Shown: positions 10,128 through 18,966 of the stretch, piece by piece
Layout: every line of letters starts with the position of its first letter
Position numbering within the stretch: position 1 is the first letter of the stretch
DNA from: an uncultured Acidobacteriia bacterium
GTDB taxonomy: Bacteria > Acidobacteriota > Terriglobia > Bryobacterales > Bryobacteraceae
Assembly (NCBI GenBank): GCA_903909435.1
Contig: CAIVVT010000012.1
Coordinates: forward strand, 1 to 58,069
DNA: 58,069 bases
Direction: 5' to 3'
The notes under the pieces: model-generated
The model's database searches: none
What the model was told of the DNA's origin: nothing
What the model saw: only the letters and a program-made list of their open reading frames with translations
Program-made: the position numbers and the translations under genes

Positions 10128-11513
10128 TTAACCCGCGTTCGTCGCGAGCGGTAGACGCACGGTGAACGTAGACCCGTATCTCAATTGGCTTTGGACCTCA
10201 ATGGTCCCATTCATGCGCTCGATCACGTGCTTTACGATCGTGAGTCCGAGTCCGGTGCCGCCCACCTGCCGCGAGCGCCCCTTGTCCACGCGGTAGAAAC
10301 GTTCGAAGATCCTGGGCAGATCCTGCGACGGAATCCCGACTCCTGTGTCCGAGACTGTAATCGAAACGTAACCAGCGGCGTCTTGAACTACCCGAATTCG
10401 CACCTCGCCGCCAGGCAGGTTGAACTTGATGGCGTTCGCGACCAGATTCAGCACAGCCTGCTCCAGGCGCAGACGGGTGCCCACGACCTGAAGCTCCTGG
10501 ATCTCTTCGCGGATGAGCTTCACGCCGCGCATTTCCGCTTCCTTTTCGACAATTGCCAGCGCGCTTTCGACGACGTCCCGCACGGCAATCCTACCCGATT
10601 CGCGCGGCTCGACCTTCGACTCAAGTTCCGACAACACGAGTAGATCCGAGGCGATGCTGTTCAGCCGGATGGCGCTGGAGTGGATGATTTGCACGAACCG
10701 CCGGTTGTTCTGCTCATCTTCCAAAGCTCCGTCCAGCAGCGTTTCCGCATAGCCGATGATCCCTGCCAGCGGAGTTCGCATTTCATGCGACACATTGGCC
10801 ACGAAGTCCTTGCGCACCTGCTCGAGACGTTCGATGTCGGTCGTGTCGTAGAGGATCGCGATCGCGCCGGACCCGCTTGGCATTTCGAGAGGCCCCGCCT
10901 GCACTTCGAACGACCGCTCCCTGTCGCTGATGATCTTCAGGCGGTGTTTGCGATTCTCACCCGTCCGCACGACGTCGCGGAGCGTGTCGAAAAGCCCGGT
11001 ATCGCGGATCAGCGCCAGCAATCTCGTGTTCTCCGCAATCTTGCGACTGCCGCCAACCGAGCGGAACAGCGCATCGTTCGAGAAGATGATGCGGAGATCG
11101 CTATCCACGGCGAGCACGCCCTCGGCCATACTGGCCAGGATCGCTTCGCGCCGCGCTGACTCCAGCCTGAGCCTGTCCACGAGAGTGCGCACCTGCGCCG
11201 CCACGCCCGAGAGCGAGATTTCGAGCGCCCCCAATTCGTTGCTGGCATCCTGGGTTCCGTTTTGATGGAGCGGGACGTCCAGAAGCCCTTCGGCCATCCG
11301 CTTCAGCCGCCGCACCCTCAGCATGAGGGGCAGTGAAACAAGCCAGGCCAAGCCGAGCGCGAGTGTCGCGCAAGATAGCCATACCAGAACAGCGGCGGCG
11401 CCGGGGCTGTCCTTCGAAGCCGGAATCCTGAACGCATAAAACGATGCGACAAGCGTAAAGAGAACAAGTACCTGTGTGACCAGGACAAAACGCCGTAGTA
11501 TGGAACTCTTCAT
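10128..11513 (-). CDS. phoR: PhoR-like membrane sensor histidine kinase
   Basis: The 461-residue product has two membrane segments (about 10-28 and 41-63) with a short periplasmic loop, a HAMP-like linker, a PAS domain at about 120-215 and a catalytic core. The phospho-accepting His is H243 in VSHEMRTPLAG, the N box is at about 356-361, and the glycine boxes are DTGVGIP (389-395) and GGTGLGL (418-424). All catalytic parts are intact. This architecture and the position in front of a porin-pstSCAB-phoU set support a PhoR role: sensing phosphate through Pst/PhoU and phosphorylating a PhoB-type regulator. No response regulator gene lies beside it. Confidence 0.88.
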   Translation of the reverse strand: MKSSILRRFVLVTQVLVLFTLVASFYAFRIPASKDSPGAAAVLVWLSCATLALGLAWLVSLPLMLRVRRLKRMAEGLLDVPLHQNGTQDASNELGALEISLSGVAAQVRTLVDRLRLESARREAILASMAEGVLAVDSDLRIIFSNDALFRSVGGSRKIAENTRLLALIRDTGLFDTLRDVVRTGENRKHRLKIISDRERSFEVQAGPLEMPSGSGAIAILYDTTDIERLEQVRKDFVANVSHEMRTPLAGIIGYAETLLDGALEDEQNNRRFVQIIHSSAIRLNSIASDLLVLSELESKVEPRESGRIAVRDVVESALAIVEKEAEMRGVKLIREEIQELQVVGTRLRLEQAVLNLVANAIKFNLPGGEVRIRVVQDAAGYVSITVSDTGVGIPSQDLPRIFERFYRVDKGRSRQVGGTGLGLTIVKHVIERMNGTIEVQSQLRYGSTFTVRLPLATNAG

Positions 11514-11965
11514 CCTAAGAAACGCATCCCCGCGGCAGGCTCCTTAGCTATAGTAACGCTGGCGAAGATTAATCCGTATTCGGACGGGCTCCGTCTGTGC
11601 GGGCCTGCAGCGTAGCCCTGTGTTCGCTACGCGCCCCTCTGGCGGCAAAGCCACGCCCAATTCATGGGGCTAGGCCGAATCTGGCGCGGCGCGTCCCCCG
11701 GAAGGTACGCCCGGCTTGAGCCTATGGCCCGTCTTCCAGCGGCTCGATGCTGGAGTGAACTGCGCCTGCTGCGCTCTACTTGCCAGTGCAAACCCGACGC
11801 GCGTAGTTCTCCCGGCCCATATACTGAATACTATTTGTCGTGCTATGCTTACTTTCCTGAGCTAAGTAAACAATAGACATATTGTTGTAACAATCAAGTC
11901 AGTAGCTTTATTTCTATTCGATTACAAACTAATTGTAACTAAGTCGTAACACAAGGAGCCTCGTT
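11514..11965. promoter_or_regulatory. Divergent control region between phoR and pstS2
   Basis: The 452 bases separate the two diverging phosphate operons and hold no gene. The left half is GC-rich with a hairpin GCGTAGC/GCTACGC at 11610-11632. The right 140 bases are strikingly AT-rich. They contain a possible extended -10 (TGCTATGCT, 11841-11849), overlapping inverted repeats CAATA-gaca-TATTG (11871-11884) and ATTGTT-gt-AACAAT (11881-11894), and a run of 11-base repeats just before the pstS2 ribosome binding site. Promoter calls are tentative. Confidence 0.5.
11922..11954 (+). repeat. Three phased 11-base repeats, candidate Pho-type operator
   Basis: Three adjacent 11-base units TTACAAACTAA, TTGTAACTAAG and TCGTAACACAA occupy 11922-11954; the last two share GTAAC at exactly 11-base spacing. 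Tandem 11-base units are the arrangement bound by PhoB/PhoP-family regulators. The repeats reach the ribosome binding site AAGGAG of pstS2, so they would lie downstream of any promoter rather than at -35, which is unusual for an activator. Confidence 0.4.
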
Positions 11966-12994
11966 ATGCGTTTTTCCCGCTGGGCCGGAGCGGCTGCAAC
12001 CGCCGCCCTGACCATTCTGCTGTCCTCCTGTGGGGGTGGAACCAGCACCGCGATCGTCAAACTCCAGGGCGCTGGGGCCAGCTTCCCCGCCCCGCTGTAT
12101 TCCAAATGGTTCAAGGCGTACGGAGCCGCACACCAGAACATACAGGTGGACTACCAGTCGGTCGGCAGCGGGAACGGCGTCAAGAGCTTCATCGACAAGA
12201 CCGTCGATTTCGGGGCCAGCGACGCGGCCATGTCGCCGGAAGAGATCGCTCGCGTGGACGCCGGCGCGCAGTTGCTGCCGCTCACCGCGGGGGCCATCGT
12301 ACTTACCTACAACGTGCCGGGCGTCTCCGATTTAAAGCTCTCCCGCAAAGCGTATACCGGTATCTTCCTGGGCAAGGTCAAGAAGTGGAATGATCCGGTC
12401 ATCGTCGCTGCGAACCCCGGCGTGAAGCTCCCCGACTCGGACATCAACGTCGTCGTCCGGGCTGATGGCAGCGGCACGACTTTTGTCTTCACCAAACACC
12501 TGAGTGCTGTGAGCGAGGAGTTCGCCAAGAGCCCGGGCGTCAACAAGATGCCGAACTGGGCCGTGGGTACTAAGTCGAAGGGCAACGAAGGCGTGACGGC
12601 CAGCGTGAAAACCACGCCCGGCTCCATCGGCTACATCGAGTACGGCTACGCCAAGAGCCAGAACATGCCGATGGCGGTTCTCGAAAACAAGTCCGGCGCA
12701 TTCGTAGCAGCCTCGACCGCTTCCGGCCAGGCCGCGCTCGCGGCAGCGGAGTTTCCGGAAAACCTGATCGCCTGGGTACCCGATCCCGAGGCGAAAGAAG
12801 CCTACCCCATCGTCACCTACACCTGGGTCCTCGCGTATAAGACTTACGCCGATAAGAACAAACTCGAAGCGCTCAAGGGCGTGCTCACCTATGGCCTGAC
12901 CGAGGGCCAGAAGGACGCGGAAACGCTCGGTTATTTGCCGCTGCCCGCCCCCGTAGTGGACAAGGTCAAAGCAGCGTTGGCCACCATCAAGTAA
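11966..12994 (+). CDS. pstS: Lipid-anchored phosphate-binding protein PstS2
   Basis: The 342-residue product is a PstS paralogue with a lipobox ILLSSC, so it is probably anchored to a membrane after signal peptidase II cleavage. The conserved blocks are present: LQGAGASFPAPLYSKW, DYQSVGSGNGVKSF, DFGASDAAMS and the binding loop RADGSGTTFVFTKHLS. The ATG has an AAGGAG site. It is the first gene of the plus-strand pstSCAB set that diverges from phoR, and it is separated from pstC2 by a strong hairpin. Confidence 0.96.
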   Translation: MRFSRWAGAAATAALTILLSSCGGGTSTAIVKLQGAGASFPAPLYSKWFKAYGAAHQNIQVDYQSVGSGNGVKSFIDKTVDFGASDAAMSPEEIARVDAGAQLLPLTAGAIVLTYNVPGVSDLKLSRKAYTGIFLGKVKKWNDPVIVAANPGVKLPDSDINVVVRADGSGTTFVFTKHLSAVSEEFAKSPGVNKMPNWAVGTKSKGNEGVTASVKTTPGSIGYIEYGYAKSQNMPMAVLENKSGAFVAASTASGQAALAAAEFPENLIAWVPDPEAKEAYPIVTYTWVLAYKTYADKNKLEALKGVLTYGLTEGQKDAETLGYLPLPAPVVDKVKAALATIK

Positions 12995-13010
12995 CGAACC
13001 CGATGGCTAT

Positions 13011-13048
13011 CACCCACGCCGCGCGAAGAACTTCGCGCGACGTGGGTG
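13011..13048 (+). promoter_or_regulatory. Strong hairpin between pstS2 and pstC2
   Basis: CACCCACG (13011-13018) pairs with CGTGGGTG (13041-13048), and inside a symmetric 2x2 internal loop GCGCGAAG pairs with CTTCGCGC (13021-13038). No U-run follows, so it is not a classic terminator. It lies 17 bases after the pstS2 stop. In other binding-protein operons such structures stabilise the 5' message and keep binding protein in excess over permease; that is the likely role here. Confidence 0.75.
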
Positions 13049-13075
13049 GCAGCGCCGGATCAATCTGGAATCCCC

Positions 13076-14119
13076 GTGAGTACAACTGCAGACATCCTGG
13101 AAACCGCTGAGACCACCGTTTGCCAGCCGCCTTCCCGGTGGCAGGTTATCGCCGACAGAACTTTTAGAACGGCCTGCCACACCTTTGCCTGGGTGACCGT
13201 TATAGGCATCGTTTTTATCGTTGCGCGCATTATCCTGGCGGGCGTCCCGGCTATGCGGGAATATGGCCCCGGGTTCCTGACCGGCACCACCTGGGACCCG
13301 AACAAAGATGCTTACGGAATCCTGCCTGAGATTTGGGGCACGCTCTATAGTTCCATCCTGTCTCTGATCATCGGCACCGCGTTCGGGGTCGCCGCTGCGA
13401 TCTTCCTGAGCGAGGGCTACCTCGGAGAGTTCGTCTTCGGAGCGCTGAGAGTGTTCAATCTGCATTTCCACCCGTTCTGGACGCACCTGCCCCAGCGCTT
13501 GGAGGATCTGTTGCGGAACCTGATTGAACTCCTGGCCGCGATCCCGAGCGTCGTTTACGGGCTGTGGGGCATTTTCGTGGTCGTGCCGGCGATCCGGCCG
13601 GTCTGCAACTGGCTGCATCTGAAGATGGGCTGGTTCGCTTTGTTCAGCACCGACCTGAGCGGCCCCGGCATGCTGCCGGCCGTACTGGTTCTGTCGATCA
13701 TGATCCTGCCGACCATCACGGCCATCAGCCGCGATGCCCTGACCTCCGTTCCACCCAAGCTCCGCATGGCCGCTTACGGACTGGGCGCCACGCGCTGGGA
13801 GACGATCTTCGCCGTGATTCTGCCGACCGCCTCGCGGGGCGTTTTCGGCGGCGTCGTGCTGGCCTTTGGACGAGCGTTGGGAGAGACCATGGCGCTGGCA
13901 ATGCTGGTGGGCAATTCCAACCGGATCAGCGTTTCCCTGTTCTCGCCCGCCAATACCCTGGCCGCTCTGCTGGCCAATACCTTTCCGGAAGCCCGGCCCA
14001 ATGAGGTTGCGGTTTTGATGTATGCGGCTCTGGTCCTTTTGGCGATCACGCTCATCGTGAACATCCTGGGAGCTGTGATCCTCCAACAGACTTCCAAGTC
14101 GCAGCAAGGAGCTCACTGA
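13076..14119 (+). CDS. pstC: Phosphate ABC transporter permease PstC (system 2)
   Basis: The product is a second PstC with the block FLTGTTWDPN, the ATPase-contact loop RMAAYGLGATRWETIFAVILPTASRGVFG and the conserved FGRALGETMALAMLVGN. I chose the GTG at 13076 (347 residues) because the alternative GTG at 13046 lies inside the hairpin arm. Compared with system 1 it has an insertion of about 40 residues between the second and third membrane segments (around GALRVFNLHFHPFWTHLPQR). Its stop overlaps the pstA2 start by one base (TGATG). Confidence 0.92.
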   Translation: MSTTADILETAETTVCQPPSRWQVIADRTFRTACHTFAWVTVIGIVFIVARIILAGVPAMREYGPGFLTGTTWDPNKDAYGILPEIWGTLYSSILSLIIGTAFGVAAAIFLSEGYLGEFVFGALRVFNLHFHPFWTHLPQRLEDLLRNLIELLAAIPSVVYGLWGIFVVVPAIRPVCNWLHLKMGWFALFSTDLSGPGMLPAVLVLSIMILPTITAISRDALTSVPPKLRMAAYGLGATRWETIFAVILPTASRGVFGGVVLAFGRALGETMALAMLVGNSNRISVSLFSPANTLAALLANTFPEARPNEVAVLMYAALVLLAITLIVNILGAVILQQTSKSQQGAH

Positions 14120-15054
14120 TGAGCACGCTCGATCAACAACTCCCGAACTCCGCCGACGACATGAACCCCTTCGCCGAAGTGGATTTCTTCGACCTGGAGA
14201 AGTCGCTGCGCCGTCCCAGAACGTTGATGAGCGTCTTGCTCAGCGGGCTGGTGACCGTCATGACGCTGCTGGCCCTCGGGCCCCTGTTCTCCGTGGTTTG
14301 GATGCTGTTCTGGCGCGGCGGCCGCAAGCTCAGCATCGCCGTTTTCACGCAGTTGCCGCCATCGGCGCTGGAGGCTGGCGGCGGCTTCGGCAACGCTATC
14401 GCCGGCACGCTCATCATGATCGTGATTGCCACTCTGATCACCGTTCCGGTCGGTGTCTTAAGCGCCGTTTTTCTGGCCAAGGCTAAGCCCGAAGACAAAC
14501 TGGCTCAGGCCGTACGATTTGCCGCCAAGGTACTGACCGGCTTCCCGTCCATCCTGGCCGGCGTATTCGCCTACGGTGCCATCGTGCTTTTGACCGGTGG
14601 ATTCTCCGCTATCGCCGGTTCCGTGGCCGTCTCGATCCTGATGCTGCCGACGATCCTGCTTACGGCGGAGGACGCCATTCGCATGGTCCCGGTCAAGATG
14701 GTGGAAGCCGCCATCGGCATGGGCGCGACCGAGACGCAGACGGCGTGGATGGTGCTGCTCCCGACCGCCCTTCCGGGCATTCTCACCGGAGTCATGCTGG
14801 CCATCGCTCGCGGCGCCGGCGAGACCGCCCCACTGCTCTTCACTTCCCTTTTCAGCAACTACTGGCCCGCCACAAACGGGCATCTGAACCTGATGCAGCC
14901 CACGGCTTCACTGGCCGTGCTGATCTACAACTTCGCCGGTATGCCCTTTGAGAATCAGGTGGAGCTGGCCTGGGCGGCCGCCCTGGTTCTGGTGCTCCTG
15001 GTGCTTATTACCAACCTGGCCGGTCAGGCTCTGTCGAGCCGTCAGGTCCGTTAA
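14119..15054 (+). CDS. pstA: Phosphate ABC transporter permease PstA (system 2)
   Basis: A 311-residue PstA with about six membrane segments. It contains the contact loop [31 protein letters not shown] and the PstA block [22 protein letters not shown] hydrophilic N-terminal tail of about 40 residues precedes the first membrane segment. Its ATG overlaps the pstC2 stop by one base, and pstB2 follows after 22 bases. Confidence 0.95.
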   Translation: MSTLDQQLPNSADDMNPFAEVDFFDLEKSLRRPRTLMSVLLSGLVTVMTLLALGPLFSVVWMLFWRGGRKLSIAVFTQLPPSALEAGGGFGNAIAGTLIMIVIATLITVPVGVLSAVFLAKAKPEDKLAQAVRFAAKVLTGFPSILAGVFAYGAIVLLTGGFSAIAGSVAVSILMLPTILLTAEDAIRMVPVKMVEAAIGMGATETQTAWMVLLPTALPGILTGVMLAIARGAGETAPLLFTSLFSNYWPATNGHLNLMQPTASLAVLIYNFAGMPFENQVELAWAAALVLVLLVLITNLAGQALSSRQVR

Positions 15055-15076
15055 CCATCCGAGAGGAACTCGATCT

Positions 15077-15922
15077 ATGTCGCTAGCTGGAGAATCGAAC
15101 GGGGCCGGCGTAGGCGCCGCGCCCGCCCGTGAGAAGACGAGCCCCGAATCCGAAGTTGTGATCGATTGCCACATCCGGGAGCTCTACTACGGCACGTTCA
15201 AAGCGGTGCGGGATACGACGATTCCGATCGTCAAGAAGAGCATCACCGCCTTCATCGGTCCCTCGGGCTGCGGCAAGAGCACCGTGCTGCGCTGCCTGAA
15301 TCGCATGAACGATCTGGTGCGCGGCTTCCGCTTCGAAGGCCACGTAAAGTACGGCGGGCAGGATATCTATCTGCCTTCGGTCGATCCAGTCGCGGTGCGC
15401 CGGTACATCGGGATGGTGTTCCAGCAGCCCAACCCGTTCGCCACCAGCATCTTCAATAACGTGGCGTTCGGCCTGCGGCTGAATGGCTACAAGGGCGACG
15501 TCGGCGAGCGGGTGGAACAGGCACTCAAGCAAGCCGGCCTGTGGGAAGAGGTCAAGGACAAGCTCCACAAGAGCGGCCTTTCGCTCTCCGGCGGCCAACA
15601 ACAGAGGCTTTGCATCGCGCGCGCGATTGCGACGCAACCGGGCGTGCTGCTGATGGATGAGCCCTGCTCCGCTCTCGATCCGGTGGCCACGCGCAAGATC
15701 GAGGAGTTGATGCTGGAGTTGAAAAAGCGCTACACCATCGCCATCGTTACGCACAATCTGCACCAGGCCCAGCGCGTCGCCGACCGGACCGGCTTCTTGT
15801 ACGTGGATACGACGCAGGGCGGGCGAACGGGCTATCTGGTCGAGTTTGGAGAGTCGGCGCAGATCTTTGGCGACCCGCAGGAAAAGCACACCAAAGAATA
15901 CATCCGCGGCGAATTCAGTTAG
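15077..15922 (+). CDS. pstB: Phosphate ABC transporter ATP-binding protein (system 2)
   Basis: A 281-residue PstB with Walker [10 protein letters not shown], signature [17 protein letters not shown] and Walker [18 protein letters not shown]. The open frame runs further upstream over pstA2, but the ATG at 15077-15079 has a GAGAGGAAC site and gives a normal length. As in pstB1 there is a low-complexity N-terminal extension of about 35 residues. A short extra segment near the C-terminus ([15 protein letters not shown]) is not in pstB1. No phoU follows. Confidence 0.95.
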   Translation: MSLAGESNGAGVGAAPAREKTSPESEVVIDCHIRELYYGTFKAVRDTTIPIVKKSITAFIGPSGCGKSTVLRCLNRMNDLVRGFRFEGHVKYGGQDIYLPSVDPVAVRRYIGMVFQQPNPFATSIFNNVAFGLRLNGYKGDVGERVEQALKQAGLWEEVKDKLHKSGLSLSGGQQQRLCIARAIATQPGVLLMDEPCSALDPVATRKIEELMLELKKRYTIAIVTHNLHQAQRVADRTGFLYVDTTQGGRTGYLVEFGESAQIFGDPQEKHTKEYIRGEFS

Positions 15923-15997
15923 TAAAGCGGTCACCCTGGCCGGCGTCCGACGCCCACTTCGGCCATGCTTCGGCTCGTTCAAACAGGAGAATTGCGC

Positions 15998-17077
15998 ATG
16001 CCTCCCGACCGTGTTCTCAAACTGGCTTCGATCGCATCCCTCGTGCTGGCGCTCACCGGCTGTTCGAGCTCCCCGAATCAACCGGCGGCGCAGGCTCCCC
16101 CCGGCGGCATCCTTCTGAAGGGAGCCGGAGCCACCTTTCCCGCTCCAATCTACAAAAAATGGTTTCAGGCCTACCAGCAGGCTCATCCGCAGGTCGCGGT
16201 CGCGTATGATGCCGTCGGCAGCGGGGAAGGCGCCCGGCGCTTCCTGGGCAACCGGCTTGCTCCTGGGGAAGCGATCGATTTCGGCGCAAGCGATGCCGCC
16301 ATGACGGACGAAGATATCGCCAGGGCCCCCAATGGCGTCCTCCTGCTACCCGCCACCGCCGGGGGCATCGTGCTCGCTTACAACCTCCCCGGCGTGCCTG
16401 AACTGAAGCTCACACGCGCGGCCTACGCGGCCATCTTCCTGGGCGAGATTACGTCCTGGAACGACCCCCGGCTCACCACCTCGAATCCCGGTGTAAAGCT
16501 CCCCAAACTCACCCTGACGACGGCTGTTCGCCAGGACGCCAGCGGGACTACGTCCGCCTTCACACGGCACCTCGACGCCATCAGCCCGGCTTGGCACAGC
16601 CGCTTCGGCACGGCCTCTCTGATCAATTTCCCCGGCGTGGCCATGCGCGGCGCGGGCAACGAACGCGTGGCCGCGCTGATCCAGAACTCGGTCGGTTCCA
16701 TCGGCTACGCCGGCTACGAGTTCGCTCATCGACTGGGTTTGAAGACGGCTCTGTTGGAGAACCGCGAAGGCCAGTTCGTTGCGGCCACCCAGGCAAGCTG
16801 CAGCGCCGCTCTGGCCTCCGTCGAGATGCCCGGCAATCTCCGGGCGTTCGTCCCCGACCCGCCGGGAGCGAGTTCCTACCCGATCGTCACCTTCAGTTGG
16901 ATTCTGCTTCACCGCCGCTACGACGACCCGGCGCGCGCACGTTCGCTCCACGATCTGTTCGTCTGGAGCCTGAGCGGCGGACAGGACCTGGCGCGCGAAA
17001 ACGGCTATGTCGAACTCCCCCGTCCTGTGCGTGAAAAGGCGATTGCGGCGCTCGACGCGCTTGCTGCAAAGAACTGA
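15998..17077 (+). CDS. pstS: Lipid-anchored phosphate-binding protein PstS3, divergent
   Basis: The ATG at 15998 with AGGAGA upstream gives 359 residues; an in-frame ATG at 15965 is less likely because the signal peptide would start late. The lipobox is LALTGC. It has the PstS blocks KGAGATFPAPIYKKW and DFGASDAAMTDED, but the binding loop reads RQDASGTTSAFTRHL, with Ala where both neighbours have Gly. It lies 75 bases after pstB2, so it is a second binding protein for transporter 2 or a sensor or affinity variant. Family assignment is firm; a distinct ligand or affinity is only possible. Confidence 0.9.
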   Translation: MPPDRVLKLASIASLVLALTGCSSSPNQPAAQAPPGGILLKGAGATFPAPIYKKWFQAYQQAHPQVAVAYDAVGSGEGARRFLGNRLAPGEAIDFGASDAAMTDEDIARAPNGVLLLPATAGGIVLAYNLPGVPELKLTRAAYAAIFLGEITSWNDPRLTTSNPGVKLPKLTLTTAVRQDASGTTSAFTRHLDAISPAWHSRFGTASLINFPGVAMRGAGNERVAALIQNSVGSIGYAGYEFAHRLGLKTALLENREGQFVAATQASCSAALASVEMPGNLRAFVPDPPGASSYPIVTFSWILLHRRYDDPARARSLHDLFVWSLSGGQDLARENGYVELPRPVREKAIAALDALAAKN

Positions 17078-17156
17078 CCGCTGGGCGGTCGCCGTCGCGT
17101 GCGAACGACGGGCCACTGCCGGTGACTTCTGACGTAACTACGGTGCGCCCGCCGTT

Positions 17157-17172
17157 GTGTCGGAATCGACAC
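17157..17172. repeat. Short inverted repeat before the FG-GAP/ASPIC gene
   Basis: GTGTCG-GAAT-CGACAC is a perfect 6-base inverted repeat about 30 bases upstream of the start codon at 17203. It could be an operator or a small hairpin in the leader; nothing else supports a function. Confidence 0.3.
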
Positions 17173-17202
17173 CCCCGGCTGATAAACTGATTCCATCAAG
17201 TT

Positions 17203-18906
17203 ATGAGAGCTTCCCTGACCAGCGTTGCGGTGGTGGTGTCTATTCTTGTCTGCGCGCTTGCCGCGGCCCCCGTCGCAAGCAGCATCCGCTTCGAAGACCT
17301 TGCCGCAAAGTCCGGTCTCGTCTTCGCCTCCAATAGCTCTCCCACGCCGAACAAGAATCAGCCGGAGACGATGGTCGCGGGGGCCGCTCTTTTCGACTAC
17401 GACAACGACGGATACCTGGACGTCTATTTCGTCAACGGTGCGGCGATCCCATCCCTCAGGAAAGAGGGACCACAGTACTGGAACCGGCTGTTCCACAACA
17501 ATCACGACGGGACGTTCACCGACGTGACCGAAAAGGCGGGCGTCGCCGGGGAGGGCTACGGCATGGGCGTAGCTATCGGCGATTACGACAACGACGGGTG
17601 GCCGGACATCTTTGTAGCAAACGTGACGAAGAACCAGCTTTTCCACAACAACCACGACGGCACTTTCACCGACGTCACGGGGAAGGCAGGCGTCGCCGGC
17701 GGGATGCTCGACGGCAAGAAGATGTGGTCCGTCTCGGCGGGCTGGGTCGACTACAACAACGATGGCCACCTCGACCTGTTCGTGTCGAACTACTGCAAGT
17801 GGGACGTCAACAAGGACCCGGTCTGCGGACCGCATCCCGGGATGCGCGCGTATTGCCACCCTAAGAATTACGCCGCACTGCCGAACACGCTCTACCGCAA
17901 CAACGGCGACGGCACGTTTACGGACGTATCCGCCGAGACCGGGATCGACAAGGCGTACGGCAAGGGGATGGGCGTCGTTTTTGCCGACTACGACCACGAT
18001 GGATTCACCGACGTTTTTGTCGCCAACGACAACGCCGCCAACCAGTTGTTCCACAATCTGAAGGGCAAGAAGTTTGAAGAGGTCGCGCTGCAAGCGGGCG
18101 TGGCCTATCCCGAATCGGGGTCTTTCATCTCGGGCATGGGCGCGGACTTCAAGGACGTCGACAACGACGGGTTCGACGACATCTGGCACACCGCCATCGA
18201 GGGCGAGTCGTTCCCGCTGTTCAAGAACCGGGCGGGCAGCGGCGACTTCTCCGAAGCCACCAACCCCAGTGGGCTAGGTCACGCCACGCGCCAGATGTCA
18301 GGCTGGTCCAACGGCATTGCGGACTTCGACAACGACGGCTGGAAGGACCTGTTCGTCGCGCGCGGAAACGTGCTCGACAACATCTCCGAGATGTCGCTGC
18401 GCAAGTACGAGGAGCCCAACACCATCTTCCGCAACCTGGGCAAGGGCAAGTTCCAGGACGTCAGCGCCGACGCCGGTGCCGACTTCCAGATCGCCTCGGC
18501 CCACCGCGGTATCGCCTATGGCGACCTGGATAACGACGGCCGGATCGACGCGGTGGTGACGGTGCTGAACGGCAAGGTGAAGTACCTCCACAACGTCACG
18601 CAGAGCGGCAACCACTGGATTCTGTTCAAGTTGACCGGCGTCAAGAGCAACCGCATGGGACTCGGGGCGCAGATCGCCATCACTGCCGAGGACGGCGCGA
18701 AGCAGTACAACCACGCGACGACTTCCAGCGGCTACGCCTGCTCCAGCGACCCGCGCGTGCACTTCGGACTGGGAACTTCGAAGGTCGTCAAGGAGATCGA
18801 GATCAAGTGGCCCAGCGGGATCCGCCAGACCCTGCACAACGTGCCGGCGGACCAGATTCTGGTGATCGCTGAGCAGGCGGGGGAAACGACTCTGCCGGTC
18901 AAGTGA
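17203..18906 (+). CDS. Secreted CRTAC1-type FG-GAP/VCBS repeat protein with ASPIC/UnbV domain
   Basis: The 567-residue product has a signal peptide (about 25 residues, ending near PVASS). Seven calcium-type repeats of the form DxDNDGxxDxxVxN follow, for example FDYDNDGYLDVYFVNG, GDYDNDGWPDIFVANV and ADFDNDGWKDLFVARG; these build a beta-propeller. The C-terminus (from about residue 465, GNHWILFKLTGVKSNRMGLG) is an ASPIC/UnbV domain. The family is abundant in Acidobacteriota and Planctomycetota; its function is not established beyond extracellular calcium-dependent binding. It stands alone 60 bases before a dehydrogenase gene. Confidence 0.93.
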   Translation: MRASLTSVAVVVSILVCALAAAPVASSIRFEDLAAKSGLVFASNSSPTPNKNQPETMVAGAALFDYDNDGYLDVYFVNGAAIPSLRKEGPQYWNRLFHNNHDGTFTDVTEKAGVAGEGYGMGVAIGDYDNDGWPDIFVANVTKNQLFHNNHDGTFTDVTGKAGVAGGMLDGKKMWSVSAGWVDYNNDGHLDLFVSNYCKWDVNKDPVCGPHPGMRAYCHPKNYAALPNTLYRNNGDGTFTDVSAETGIDKAYGKGMGVVFADYDHDGFTDVFVANDNAANQLFHNLKGKKFEEVALQAGVAYPESGSFISGMGADFKDVDNDGFDDIWHTAIEGESFPLFKNRAGSGDFSEATNPSGLGHATRQMSGWSNGIADFDNDGWKDLFVARGNVLDNISEMSLRKYEEPNTIFRNLGKGKFQDVSADAGADFQIASAHRGIAYGDLDNDGRIDAVVTVLNGKVKYLHNVTQSGNHWILFKLTGVKSNRMGLGAQIAITAEDGAKQYNHATTSSGYACSSDPRVHFGLGTSKVVKEIEIKWPSGIRQTLHNVPADQILVIAEQAGETTLPVK

Positions 18907-18966
18907 GCCCGCGACAGTTCCACTCCGCTCAGCGGCCTGATCGCGCTATCCTGTTTGAATTCCCCG

